Shown in pieces: positions 49,401-57,211 of a stretch of 64,000 nt of DNA. Numbering within the stretch: the stretch's first letter is position 1; each line of letters starts with the position of its first letter. The notes below the pieces were generated by a model. It was not told the DNA's origin and searched no databases. It saw only the letters and a list, made by a program, of their open reading frames with translations. The stretch spans positions 1 to 64,000 of the forward strand of contig JAZQGX010000250.1 of assembly GCA_045540275.1 (NCBI GenBank). The letters run 5' to 3'. The stretch is from RGIG8368 sp045540275. Its GTDB lineage: Bacteria > Verrucomicrobiota > Kiritimatiellia > RFP12 > UBA1067. A program made the position numbers and the translations under genes.

Positions 49401-50806
49401 GATATCTGGGCAATAACATCGGGGAATATGCCAGTTTCATCTATCAGGGGCGCAAAGAATGCGGCATACCGATGAATCTGGATCTGCTTGCCGCCAAGAA
49501 CGCGTTCGTCAACCGATATTGTTCAAAACCGGGCTTCGGCTGGATGTCCAGAGTGCCGTTTATGTTTTCAACGTGCGGCGCCGCGCTTTCCTGCTACGAA
49601 CTGGCCGGCGGCATCGATTTCATCTGCAACGAGCAGTGGGCGATCGGGGCGATGAACATCGGGCACACCTCCGGCGAGGCGCGTGGTGCGGCGCGCAAGT
49701 GGGGACCTGAATACTGGTGCGCCTGGAACGCCCACGAATGGCAAACCTGCGCGCTGCCGTACCGCACCGATCAAAAGTATGATTCCTGTCTGGTGGGCTT
49801 TCTGCAGGAATATGTCGCGGGCACGTCCATCATTGTGCTGGAGTCCGGCGCTCAGGGCAAACAGGCTTGGCAATACACTTCAGATACTCCGGATCAGCCG
49901 AAAGAGGAGCGTGCGAAGGAGGGGTACGACGGGTATGTTGCACAGCACTACCGGCAGGTCGTCAAAAAGTTTTATGATTGGGTAAAGGCGAATCCGCGCG
50001 ACAAGGGAACTCCCGAAACGAGGATTGCGATGGCGCTTGGCAATCTTGACTCGTATCTCGGACGTGAGGGAGGGTATGCGGTGTGGAGCCAGCATGATAA
50101 CGCGCAGACCAATCGGCTGTGGAGATACGGTCCGCCCGAAGAGACGCAGGCACTCCTGAAAAATCTTTTTTTCCCCGTCCCCTCGGATTCGTTGGCGCCG
50201 TTTTCAAATCACTGGATCGGCGGAACTCCTTATGGACAGGTCGATGTGATGCAGGTCGACGACGAGACGACCATCGCCGATCTTCGCCGCTACAAACTGC
50301 TGGTTTTCGGCGGATGGAATACGATGATGAGACTGGAGCGCGATGTTCTTGAACGCTATGTGAAGGCGGGCGGGACGCTGGTGATGTCGCGTCCGCAGTT
50401 GAGCACGCGCATCGACCGTAACTACAAGGAGTACACCGACGCCGATCTGATGCCGTTGTTTGATTTCCTCCCTCCAGAGGGCAAGCCCGGAGAATTTGTC
50501 GAAAAGAAGATTGGAAAGGGGCGCTATATTCTTTTTACCGGCAGGGAGTTTCCGGCGGCGACAAGGGAAGGCGCGGAAATCTTCCGGAACAGGGTCTCGG
50601 CACTGGCCGGAGAGGTTAATCAAAGCGTAAGGATATCATCACGCGACGGTGAGGACGTCAAGCGCATAGCATACGGCGTGTATCCCAGGAAGATCTATTT
50701 TCTCAATACCGACACGAGGAAAAGCCGCACTTTCAACATTGAATATTGCGGAAAGAATCGGGTGATGACGCTCAATCCATGTGAAATCAAGGTGGTCGAA
50801 AGATGA
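46478..50806 (+). CDS. 1442-residue multimodular secreted protein: DUF4874/DUF4832-like, beta-helix-like and glycosidase-like modules
   Basis: A signal peptide (to about residue 27) leads into a DUF4874/DUF4832-like region at about residues 35-500 (NPARGNAGGGW, 'VRLGYTWSEHP', 'GIAGPWGEMH', 'GMYNDGYLGTWWDYGTW'), itself resembling a TIM-barrel glycosidase followed by a beta-sandwich. Residues about 590-800 are strand-rich and look like a beta-helix or capping module (RFVRQWKQQKWNG, EPGATLRFARGS). Residues 894-1442 form a glycosidase-like module plus an 'YKLLVFGGWNTM...YVKAGGTLVMS' domain of the glutamine-amidotransferase-like kind seen in GH42. This last module is clearly paralogous to the whole next protein, with aligned acidic residues E983, E1052 and E1122. 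No substrate is known. The start follows GH31 by 2 nt; the stop overlaps the next gene (ATGA). Confidence 0.75.
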   Translation: MCDFCKQRIVGSLLLALAAMPLLPARSESSAYFKPAISYVDGAESIANPARGNAGGGWITFKPEGLPNWKGHGTYHSSLWELSRFSAGREQNGKRPPAARVGGADIPISEAMKRDVRRNLAETRALGGSMIVRLGYTWSEHPGCEPENFDVLLGHIRDLSKIIAEYDDVVVAIEAGIAGPWGEMHSSDYCRPEYMNRILKTYCDNLPDSISILVRAPNYICKMADADTAGTLAKLPFKDRYLKRLGMYNDGYLGTWWDYGTWAGDFTRERGVRMLKEFSDHPYGGEMAYIGRDWLNSNMGLFQLQKWNIVKEWYDTHLNYLRNIGERGHTLATFLTEELKFDSKRYAFDGAPSLTEYDGLSMNKFVRDHMGYRFVVRDARLPVRIVSGSKCKMALDIENTGFGKLLLPSRFEVVVKSGATESVCAAEAKFNIDGGKKERVIFSFTAPDVATNGICKLYLRVSCPLKDEKPGDIPRRAVAFANAGMWDASLKANLLGETKVLTTVKARYRLEQRKERLRREELKKKEALAPAGEKEQTASSDHGDCFTDELPLVADMANFEGKRRFVRQWKQQKWNGQPLTVRNGTLVFTESVAVHGGRIDVEPGATLRFARGSYLGTGLGDAGTRIFKIAPGARLEMDGVRWNMDHTWVVLPKGADWLADFSSFSLAGAMKDNRWEIGGKAMLVRGINVKEGDWGNRLSVHLKPGGELLLGGPVSTNTAKSCSLDVILEGGAVSLFWSAAIDPGLVRVAPGASVEIRVSRGVEFDESSISVPADAKLKVVRNAPLPAGLPARYTFDVKYDRTGRSYWISADGFKSSVAELAFRYPNPDSESAIATETLRTGDTLFRKRFPNHPGRNSWQVRAAVRDIYGDVYATNITVSRPSAVIRKPAPNHQVLVGHTGYGDALDLTADIMEKDLCNLYVGWHTASKTHPEKWPEEKRERWSKIIDERKLWSMSIYGADNEKAQKKLKEIYAERYLGNNIGEYASFIYQGRKECGIPMNLDLLAAKNAFVNRYCSKPGFGWMSRVPFMFSTCGAALSCYELAGGIDFICNEQWAIGAMNIGHTSGEARGAARKWGPEYWCAWNAHEWQTCALPYRTDQKYDSCLVGFLQEYVAGTSIIVLESGAQGKQAWQYTSDTPDQPKEERAKEGYDGYVAQHYRQVVKKFYDWVKANPRDKGTPETRIAMALGNLDSYLGREGGYAVWSQHDNAQTNRLWRYGPPEETQALLKNLFFPVPSDSLAPFSNHWIGGTPYGQVDVMQVDDETTIADLRRYKLLVFGGWNTMMRLERDVLERYVKAGGTLVMSRPQLSTRIDRNYKEYTDADLMPLFDFLPPEGKPGEFVEKKIGKGRYILFTGREFPAATREGAEIFRNRVSALAGEVNQSVRISSRDGEDVKRIAYGVYPRKIYFLNTDTRKSRTFNIEYCGKNRVMTLNPCEIKVVER

Positions 50807-52677
50807 TAAATGCAGCAGTGCTGGGTGCGGCGATGGCCGCAAAAGGTATTTTGGTGGGGGTTACCGGATATGGTGACAGCCCCGAGCGTTACGAGTTGAT
50901 GACCAATCGTCAGTGTAATCTCTGGGTGCAGTGGGGCAATCCAGACAACCTAATGCCGGAGCATCTCGGAACGTGGTACGATTGGGCGGTTTCAAACCGT
51001 ATCCACATCATGACCATTTACGGGCGGCAGAACGGTGCGCAGACCAGGCGTCTGCGCGAAAAATGGGGCGATTTGTATCTGGGCAACAATATCGGCGAAT
51101 ATGCCGGATTCCTCTATCAGGACGAGAAGAGCTATAGCAAATCCTGGCCGAAATGCCGGAATCTGAAAGAGGCGAAGGAATGGTTGACGGGGAGTATGCT
51201 CGCCGCTCCGAAGAAACAGCAGCTGCAACGCCCTGATGCGGAACGCGAGCCGTTTCTGTTTTCGACTTCCGGCAGTCCGCTGGCCTGTTACGAGCTGGAT
51301 GGCGGAATCGATTTTATCTGCAATGAGATGTACGCGGTCGGATGCGGCAACCTCGCCTATGCGACGGCCGAGGCCAGAGGCGCGGCAAAACGGCGCGGAA
51401 TCAACTGGTGGAGCGCATGGCTTGCGCATGAGTGGCAGACCTGCTGGCCGCGCGTGCCGTACGGTGTCGATCAGAAGTTCCATTCGCTCGAGGTCGGGCT
51501 TAAGGAGATGTGGCTGATGGGGACATCGATGATGGTGCTCGAATCGGGTTCGCAAAGCACGCAGGCGCACCCCTATACCCCGGCGGATGCGTCAATGGAT
51601 AAGTTCGACTCTCCCAAGCAGGGGTACGACGGCGATGCGCCCAAAGCCTACCGCCGGGAAATGAAGAGGTTTTACGAGTGGACAAAAGCACATCCCCGCG
51701 CGCAGGGCATGCCGGAGGTTGAGGCCGCGCTCGCCATCGGCAATTATGACGGGTATGTCGGGATGACTTGGGACACTTTCGCCATTTTCGGTCAGCACCA
51801 CCTTGCCGAAACGAACGCCAATTGGAGGGTGGGCGCTCCTGAATTCACTTGGGAGGCGGTTATGGAGATGTTTTACCCCCGTCCTCACGATTCGATGCGC
51901 CCATACGCCAACGGATGGCTGGGCGGATCTCCTCACGGACAGATCGACGTGATAAACATCGATGAGGCGATAACGCCGGACCAGCTGATGCGCTACAAGG
52001 CCGTGGCATTCGGCGGATGGAATACCATGAGCGAAAAAATCGCCGCAGTCCTGCGCGAATACGCTAAACGCGGCGGGCAGATCGTGCTGTCCGTGCCGCA
52101 ACTGTCATCGCGCATCGATCGCGAGTATAGCGAATACTGCGCAGCGGATCTGGTGCAGGCGGTGCCGGGAGTAGCCGTCGGCGAGCCGTTCCTTTCCGAG
52201 GATATCCTGATGGTCAAGGAGAGTGCGCCGTCATTTCTAAAGGAAGCATATCCGGCGCATCTGTCGGCAAAGCTCCGAGTGGCTGAGGCGAAACTGGACG
52301 AAGGGGTGGAGGTGGTCGCCACCATGGGAAAGAAGCCGTATCTCGTCAAAGCGCCTTGCGGCAAGGGGGCGTTTTGGCTGGTGTTGGCGTGGGACTATCC
52401 GGCGGCCCGGCGCGAACTTGAGGAGTTCCCTTCGTTCAGAAGTTTCAGACTCGATTTCTGGAAAACTTTGGTGCGGGGAGTTGTGCGATCCGTTCAATCG
52501 CATGCGATTTCGGGAAGTGGAGCCGATTATGTCAATTGGAGCGTGTACCGTGATCGGATATACTTTTTGAACACCGACTGCGTCAGTCCGCGCGAGATAG
52601 AATTTAACGGAAGAAAACTCAAGTTTGAACCCCGCCAGATGATCGAACTGGAACGGTCTTCAGCTGTAAAAAAATAA
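50803..52677 (+). CDS. Glycosidase-like protein, paralogue of the upstream C-terminal module
   Basis: The 624-residue protein matches residues 894-1442 of the previous product along its length: LVGVTGYGD, YLGNNIGEYAGFLYQ (E99), DGGIDFICNE (E175), AHEWQTC (E210), MVLESGSQ (E247), then a domain with 'LMRYKAVAFGGWNTMSE' and 'GGQIVLSVPQLSSRIDREY'. The pattern of Glu residues after predicted strands suggests a clan GH-A-type barrel with two catalytic Glu, followed by a GH42-like amidotransferase-fold domain; this is an inference. It lacks an obvious signal peptide (it starts MINAAVLGAAMAAKG), unlike its neighbours. The sequence has diverged well away from the upstream copy. Start ATG 50803 overlaps the previous stop. 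I know no named family for it. Confidence 0.7.
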   Translation: MINAAVLGAAMAAKGILVGVTGYGDSPERYELMTNRQCNLWVQWGNPDNLMPEHLGTWYDWAVSNRIHIMTIYGRQNGAQTRRLREKWGDLYLGNNIGEYAGFLYQDEKSYSKSWPKCRNLKEAKEWLTGSMLAAPKKQQLQRPDAEREPFLFSTSGSPLACYELDGGIDFICNEMYAVGCGNLAYATAEARGAAKRRGINWWSAWLAHEWQTCWPRVPYGVDQKFHSLEVGLKEMWLMGTSMMVLESGSQSTQAHPYTPADASMDKFDSPKQGYDGDAPKAYRREMKRFYEWTKAHPRAQGMPEVEAALAIGNYDGYVGMTWDTFAIFGQHHLAETNANWRVGAPEFTWEAVMEMFYPRPHDSMRPYANGWLGGSPHGQIDVINIDEAITPDQLMRYKAVAFGGWNTMSEKIAAVLREYAKRGGQIVLSVPQLSSRIDREYSEYCAADLVQAVPGVAVGEPFLSEDILMVKESAPSFLKEAYPAHLSAKLRVAEAKLDEGVEVVATMGKKPYLVKAPCGKGAFWLVLAWDYPAARRELEEFPSFRSFRLDFWKTLVRGVVRSVQSHAISGSGADYVNWSVYRDRIYFLNTDCVSPREIEFNGRKLKFEPRQMIELERSSAVKK

Positions 52678-52686
52678 GGAGTAAAA

Positions 52687-54177
52687 ATGAGAACGCGAAA
52701 AATGGATGGGATGTTCCTTATGATGGCCGCGGTGATGCCGGCGGTATTGTCATGGGCGGAAATCAAAATGGGAACGCCGTTTACCGATCATGCGGTTCTG
52801 CAGCGGAACATGAAAGTTCCGGTTTGGGGAACGGCAAAGCCGGGCAGCAAGATCGCGCTCGCCTTCGCGGGGCAGAATGTTTCGACCACTGTCCCGGAGT
52901 CCGGCAAATGGCGGGTCGACCTTTCTCCGATGGAGGCCTCGAAGGAGAGCAGAAGCATGACCGTGGTTGAGACCGTTTCCGATTCGGGAAAAGAGATCGG
53001 ACGCGTCGAGATAAAAGACATTCTGGTCGGCGAGGTGTGGCTGGCTTCGGGTCAGAGCAACATGGATTTTCATATTTGGGGAAGAAACCCGCGTTTTCGC
53101 GACCACGAAGGCGCATTGGTGGTGGCCAGCACGTTTTTGCAGAATGTCCGCTTCGCATCGGTTTCCCGGGCGTGGAGTGTCGAGCCCCAAAAGCAGCACA
53201 CGCCGTGGGAGATTTTCAATCCGAAATCGATTCTCTCCGGGCATGAGCTTTCGGCGATTGCCTTCTATTATGCTCGCGAACTCTACCTCGCGCTGGATGT
53301 GCCGGTGGGTATTGTCAGCGCGGCGTGGGGAGGGACTAATATCGATGCCTGGACGCCGCGCAGCGCGTATGAAGGTTGCTCTGAAGCGCTTCGCCCCACC
53401 GCCGAGTACCAGGTCCGCAAAGACTGGCAGAAAAAGCTTCATGCAAAAGGGGTGATCAACCGTGCGGAAAATCAGCCTACCGTGCTGTGGAACGGAATGA
53501 TTTCGGCGTGGGCGCCGATGGCGGCGAGAGGTTTTCTCTGGTATCAGGGATGCAGCAACGCTTCGGAAGCGCACCTCTACTGCGAGAAGATGCACGCCTT
53601 GTACAAGGGGTGGTCGACGAAATTCGAAAATCCGAATTTCAAGTTGTATTTTGTGCAGTTGGCTCCTTACACCAGCAATTGGATGGGAATCGTCGAGGCC
53701 CAAAACAAGTTTGCGGCGGAAGAGAAGAATGCGGCCATCGCGGTAAGCGCTGATATCGGAAACTTTGCCGACATCCATCCCAACAAGAAGCGTTCGCTGG
53801 CACAGCGGTTGCTGATTCATGCGTTGAAAAACGATTACGGTTTCGATATAAGGCGTTCCGATTCTCCGGTTTTCAAAAATGTGAAATTCGAAGGAAAGCG
53901 TGCGGTGCTTTCGTTTGACAATGTTTCGTCATGGTATATCTACGCTGACAACCGTTCGCTCTTAGCGCCCTTTGAACTGGCGGGCGAAGACGGAGCCTGG
54001 CACCATGCCAGGGTGGTCAACGCCAAACACGATGGGCGAATCGAGGGTGTAGAGCTGTTGCTGGAAAGCGACAAGGTCGAAAATCCCAAGAAGGTCCGCT
54101 ACATGGGCAAAAACAAGACCATGGGTACGGTCTACAACGAGCTCTCGCTCCCGTTGGGGCCGTTCCAGAGCCGTTAA
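52687..54177 (+). CDS. Secreted sialate O-acetylesterase-like enzyme
   Basis: The 496-residue protein has a signal peptide (to about residue 24) and an SGNH-type esterase with the Ser in ASGQSNMDF (S124) and the Asp-His pair in ADIHPNKK (D362, H364). An N-terminal beta domain starting 'FTDHAVLQRNMKVPVWGTA' is typical of the SASA/sialate O-acetylesterase family, as are 'AWGGTNIDAW' and 'FLWYQGCSNA'. Such enzymes remove acetyl groups from sialic acid or plant xylan and similar glycans. AAGGAG is 7 nt before ATG 52687. It closes the operon with GH31 and the two glycosidase-like genes, in which acetyl groups would otherwise block chain cleavage. Confidence 0.85.
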   Translation: MRTRKMDGMFLMMAAVMPAVLSWAEIKMGTPFTDHAVLQRNMKVPVWGTAKPGSKIALAFAGQNVSTTVPESGKWRVDLSPMEASKESRSMTVVETVSDSGKEIGRVEIKDILVGEVWLASGQSNMDFHIWGRNPRFRDHEGALVVASTFLQNVRFASVSRAWSVEPQKQHTPWEIFNPKSILSGHELSAIAFYYARELYLALDVPVGIVSAAWGGTNIDAWTPRSAYEGCSEALRPTAEYQVRKDWQKKLHAKGVINRAENQPTVLWNGMISAWAPMAARGFLWYQGCSNASEAHLYCEKMHALYKGWSTKFENPNFKLYFVQLAPYTSNWMGIVEAQNKFAAEEKNAAIAVSADIGNFADIHPNKKRSLAQRLLIHALKNDYGFDIRRSDSPVFKNVKFEGKRAVLSFDNVSSWYIYADNRSLLAPFELAGEDGAWHHARVVNAKHDGRIEGVELLLESDKVENPKKVRYMGKNKTMGTVYNELSLPLGPFQSR

Positions 54178-54240
54178 CGGGTCGTTGCGGGCGTGGAAAA
54201 TACGTCGGCTGCGGAAATCGGATAGGAAGGATACGTAAAG

Positions 54241-54645
54241 ATGGAAAAAGCATCGATAGCCGGTTCGGTAGCTGCGGGTTTTCCAAGTCCGGCCGAGCAA
54301 TATCTCGAGCCGCCGCTGGATCTCAATGCATTTCTGGTCAAACGTCCGGCGGCGACCTATTTCGTTCGCGTCAAAGGCGATTCAATGGAGGGCAGGGGAA
54401 TCCGCGACGGAGATCTGCTGGTGGTGGACCGTTCGCTGGATGCGTGCGACGGTGATGTGATAATCGCCGCGGTCGATGGCGAGTTCACTGTAAAAACGAT
54501 ATGCTTCGACTCCGGCAGACCGGGTGAGGTCAGGCTCCGTGCGGCCAATCCGAAATATCCGGACATCGTGCTGAAACCGGGACAGGAGTTGAATTGCTTC
54601 GGCAAAGTCACCGCCTGTATCCACAAATTCACCAGGGGCGCGTGA
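54241..54645 (+). CDS. umuD: UmuD-like translesion polymerase accessory protein
   Basis: UmuD is cleaved on RecA filaments to UmuD', which joins UmuC to make DNA polymerase V. The 134-residue product keeps the autocleavage site (Ala12-Gly13 in AAGFPSPAEQY), the catalytic Ser48 (GDSM) and Lys85 (EFTVK), spaced 37 apart as in E. coli UmuD (S60, K97). The N-terminal arm before the cleavage site is 12 residues against 24 in E. coli. AGGAAGGA lies about 7 nt before ATG 54241. umuC starts 17 nt after the stop. I found no clear LexA box upstream. Context with umuC confirms the call over a general LexA-type repressor, since no DNA-binding domain is present. Confidence 0.9.
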   Translation: MEKASIAGSVAAGFPSPAEQYLEPPLDLNAFLVKRPAATYFVRVKGDSMEGRGIRDGDLLVVDRSLDACDGDVIIAAVDGEFTVKTICFDSGRPGEVRLRAANPKYPDIVLKPGQELNCFGKVTACIHKFTRGA

Positions 54646-54662
54646 TTTTTTGCGCTTGAATC

Positions 54663-55901
54663 ATGTACGGACTGGTCGACGGCAATAATTTTTATGTTTC
54701 ATGCGAGCGTGTCTTCGACCCCCGTCTGGAGGGGAGGCCGGTCGCCGTCCTCTCCAACAACGACGGTTGCTGCGTTTCACGCTCAAACGAATTCAAGAAA
54801 CTCGGAATTCCGATGGGAACGCCATACTTCCAACTGAAGAGGCGGGCCGATTTCGGAGAGTTGATATTTCGCAGCAGCAATTACGAATTGTACGGGGACA
54901 TGTCGCGCCGGATAATTTCGATACTCAGGCAGGAGGCGTTGGAGGTTGAACAGTATTCGATCGACGAGGCGTTCATCCGTCCGCCGGCGGTGGAGCTTGC
55001 CGAATACGGCCGGCGATTGCGGGCAAAGCTTCTCAAATGGACCGGTATTCCATGCGGCATCGGTTTTGCGCCGACAAAGACACTGGCGAAAATCGCCAAT
55101 CATATCGGTAAGAAGCTGCCGGAAGGTGTGTTCGTAATGCCGGACGACCCTTCGCCGATATTGAGTTCTTTGCCGGTGGAGGAGGTGTGGGGCATCGGCC
55201 GGAGGATGGGGGAGCGGCTTAGGAGACGCGGCATTGTCACCGCCGCGTGCTTGCGGGACGCACCCGATTCAGCACTTCGAAGTATCGGCAGCATCGTCAC
55301 GGTCAGAACCGCCGCCGAGCTTAGGGGGGTGGAGTCGGTCACCGACAGGGGCTATGACGCCGCCCCCGACTCCATCAGCTGTTCGCGCTCCTTCGGCGTT
55401 CCGGTGGAGACCGAACCGGCGTTGGCCGAAAGTCTCGCGAATTTTGCCGCTCAGGCCGCCGAGAAAATGAGGGCGCATGCGATGAGGGCGGCCGGGTGCA
55501 ATATCTACGCCCAGTTTGGAACGGCATGCGAGCCCGGCTGGGCCGATCGGACGGTAGTTTTTCAAAATCCGACGAATGCGACCAACGAGATACTGGCGGC
55601 GATTTCCCGGGCGGTCGGCGCCTTGTACGCACCGGGGGTGAAATATCGAAAATCGGGGGTGGTGTTTTTTGGACTGTCATCTGGCGATGCACCCGAGCAG
55701 CTTGACTTTTTCCGTCGGCGAAGTGATTCGTCGAGGCAAATGGATGATTTGTACAAGAGGGTTGACGCGCTTAATCGCAAATATGGGCGAGGAAAGATAT
55801 TTTCCGCTTCAGAAGGCATAAAGCGCGAATGGAAGATGAAACGCTCGCTTCTTTCCAGGCGTGCGACAACCGACTGGGATGAATTGCCCATTGTCAAGTA
55901 A
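54663..55901 (+). CDS. umuC: UmuC-like Y-family DNA polymerase
   Basis: Catalytic subunit of DNA polymerase V, copying past DNA lesions. The 412-residue length matches E. coli UmuC (422). Catalytic carboxylates are in place: D6 in LVDGNNFYVSCERVF and D101/E102 in YSIDEAF. Other Y-family blocks are 'PVAVLSNNDGCCVSRSNEFK', 'GIGFAPTKTLAKIANHIGKK', 'PVEEVWGIGRRMGERL' and a UmuC-type C-terminus with 'QLDFF', close to a beta-clamp-binding motif. It follows umuD by 17 nt with no clear promoter between, so both are expressed together. The presence of both suggests an SOS-type response, though the regulator is not in the window. Confidence 0.95.
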   Translation: MYGLVDGNNFYVSCERVFDPRLEGRPVAVLSNNDGCCVSRSNEFKKLGIPMGTPYFQLKRRADFGELIFRSSNYELYGDMSRRIISILRQEALEVEQYSIDEAFIRPPAVELAEYGRRLRAKLLKWTGIPCGIGFAPTKTLAKIANHIGKKLPEGVFVMPDDPSPILSSLPVEEVWGIGRRMGERLRRRGIVTAACLRDAPDSALRSIGSIVTVRTAAELRGVESVTDRGYDAAPDSISCSRSFGVPVETEPALAESLANFAAQAAEKMRAHAMRAAGCNIYAQFGTACEPGWADRTVVFQNPTNATNEILAAISRAVGALYAPGVKYRKSGVVFFGLSSGDAPEQLDFFRRRSDSSRQMDDLYKRVDALNRKYGRGKIFSASEGIKREWKMKRSLLSRRATTDWDELPIVK

Positions 55902-55924
55902 TGCCTGCTGGAGCGGACATTGCT

Positions 55925-55952
55925 TTGCTAATCAGCGTTTTTGTGGTATAGT
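55925..55952 (+). promoter_or_regulatory. Promoter upstream of the RlmI-like gene
   Basis: TTGCTA (55925-55930), 16-bp spacer, TATAGT (55947-55952) with an extended -10 TGG just before it (55944-55946). This gives a leader of about 35 nt before ATG 55994. It separates the methyltransferase gene from umuDC. Confidence 0.6.
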
Positions 55953-55993
55953 AGAGGGGTTTTCGATTCTGTGGCCGAACTCTGGAAAAATAC

Positions 55994-57175
55994 ATGAAAA
56001 TCTATCTCAAATCACGACGCGAACATTCTTTGCTGCGTAAGCACCCCTGGGTCTTCTCCGGGGCGGTCGATCGCATCGAAGGAGTTGCGGAACCCGGCGA
56101 AATCGTCTCTGTCCATTCGTCGTCCGGCGAATTGCTGGGATTCGGCGGGTATTCTCCGAATTCGCAGATCCGCGTTAGAATGTGGAGTTTCGGCCAAGAC
56201 CATTTCGATGTCGGCAAGTTGCAGGAACGCATCCGTTGCCGCGTCCGCAGCCGCGACCGCTTGCTTTCAAGCGCTTCCACCAATGCCGTGCGCCTGATCA
56301 ATGCCGAGGCCGACGGGGTGCCGGGATGTGTGGCAGACCAATATGACAAGTATGTCGTCTGTTCGTTTACCGCGGTCGCCAGCGACCGGTACAAAAGCGA
56401 AATCGTCACCGCATTGCAATCCGCCGTCGCCGGTTGCGCCGGGGTTTACGAACGCTCCGACTCCGATGTGCGCCTCCGGGAAGGGCTGGAAAAAACCGTT
56501 GGACTCCTCGCCGGGAACGAGCCGCCGGAGAAAATTGAAATTTTTGAAAACGGTTCAAGGTTCCTCGTCGATGTCAGAAACGGCCATAAAACCGGATTCT
56601 ATCTCGATCAGCGCGACAACCGGACCGCAGTCAGAGCGTGCGCCGGCTCGGCGGAGATGCTCAACGCGTTTTGCTATACCGGCGGCTTCGGAATCGCAGC
56701 GCTGGCAGGCGGGGTGAAATCTGTCACCCATGTCGATCTTTCGGAAGGAGCGCTTGCGCTGGCCAAAGAGAACGCCGCGCTCAACGGCGGTGCGGAGCGC
56801 TCGCAATTCATCAACGGCAACGTGTTCGAGGTGTTGCGCAAATTTCGCGACGGCAGGAGAAGCTTCGATTTGATTGTACTCGATCCTCCCAAGTTCGTTT
56901 CGTCCAAAAGCGCGCTGGCGAAAGGTGCTCGCGGCTATAAGGACATCAATCTTCTCGGCATGAAACTTCTGAGGCCGGGCGGAATATTGGTAACGTTCTC
57001 CTGTTCTGAACTGATGAGCGTTGAGTTTTTCCGCAAAATCGTTCAGGATGCAGCCGCCGATGCGGGGAGGGATTTCCAGATCATATCCCACCTGCAGCAG
57101 GCCAAGGATCATCCCGAAGGGCTGTTTTTCCCCGAGGGTCTCTACCTGAAAGGTCTTTTGTGCCGCGCAATGTGA
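55994..57175 (+). CDS. RlmI-like rRNA (cytosine-C5) methyltransferase
   Basis: The 393-residue protein has an N-terminal PUA-type RNA-binding domain (about residues 1-75, with 'KSRREHSLLRKHPWVFSGAV' and 'GEIVSVHSSSGELLGFGGYSPNSQIRVRMW'), a linker domain, then a Rossmann SAM methyltransferase with 'DQRDNR', 'LNAFCYTGGFGIAALAGGV', 'VDLSEGALALAKENAALNG' and the catalytic-site block LDPPKF. These are typical of RlmI/YccW, which makes m5C1962 in 23S rRNA, although related RlmK/RlmL subgroups are close. Substrate assignment is by family. It has its own extended -10 promoter; a short ribosome site is not obvious. The solute-binding protein follows 36 nt later. Confidence 0.85.
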   Translation: MKIYLKSRREHSLLRKHPWVFSGAVDRIEGVAEPGEIVSVHSSSGELLGFGGYSPNSQIRVRMWSFGQDHFDVGKLQERIRCRVRSRDRLLSSASTNAVRLINAEADGVPGCVADQYDKYVVCSFTAVASDRYKSEIVTALQSAVAGCAGVYERSDSDVRLREGLEKTVGLLAGNEPPEKIEIFENGSRFLVDVRNGHKTGFYLDQRDNRTAVRACAGSAEMLNAFCYTGGFGIAALAGGVKSVTHVDLSEGALALAKENAALNGGAERSQFINGNVFEVLRKFRDGRRSFDLIVLDPPKFVSSKSALAKGARGYKDINLLGMKLLRPGGILVTFSCSELMSVEFFRKIVQDAAADAGRDFQIISHLQQAKDHPEGLFFPEGLYLKGLLCRAM

Positions 57176-57211
57176 GGCAAGTGCGGCAAGCGGATCAACG
57201 AACGGAGCAAA

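Noticed and set aside
54178..54240. LexA box before umuDC
   Set aside because: No dyad of the known LexA types was found in the 63-nt gap; an unknown phylum-specific box cannot be ruled out.
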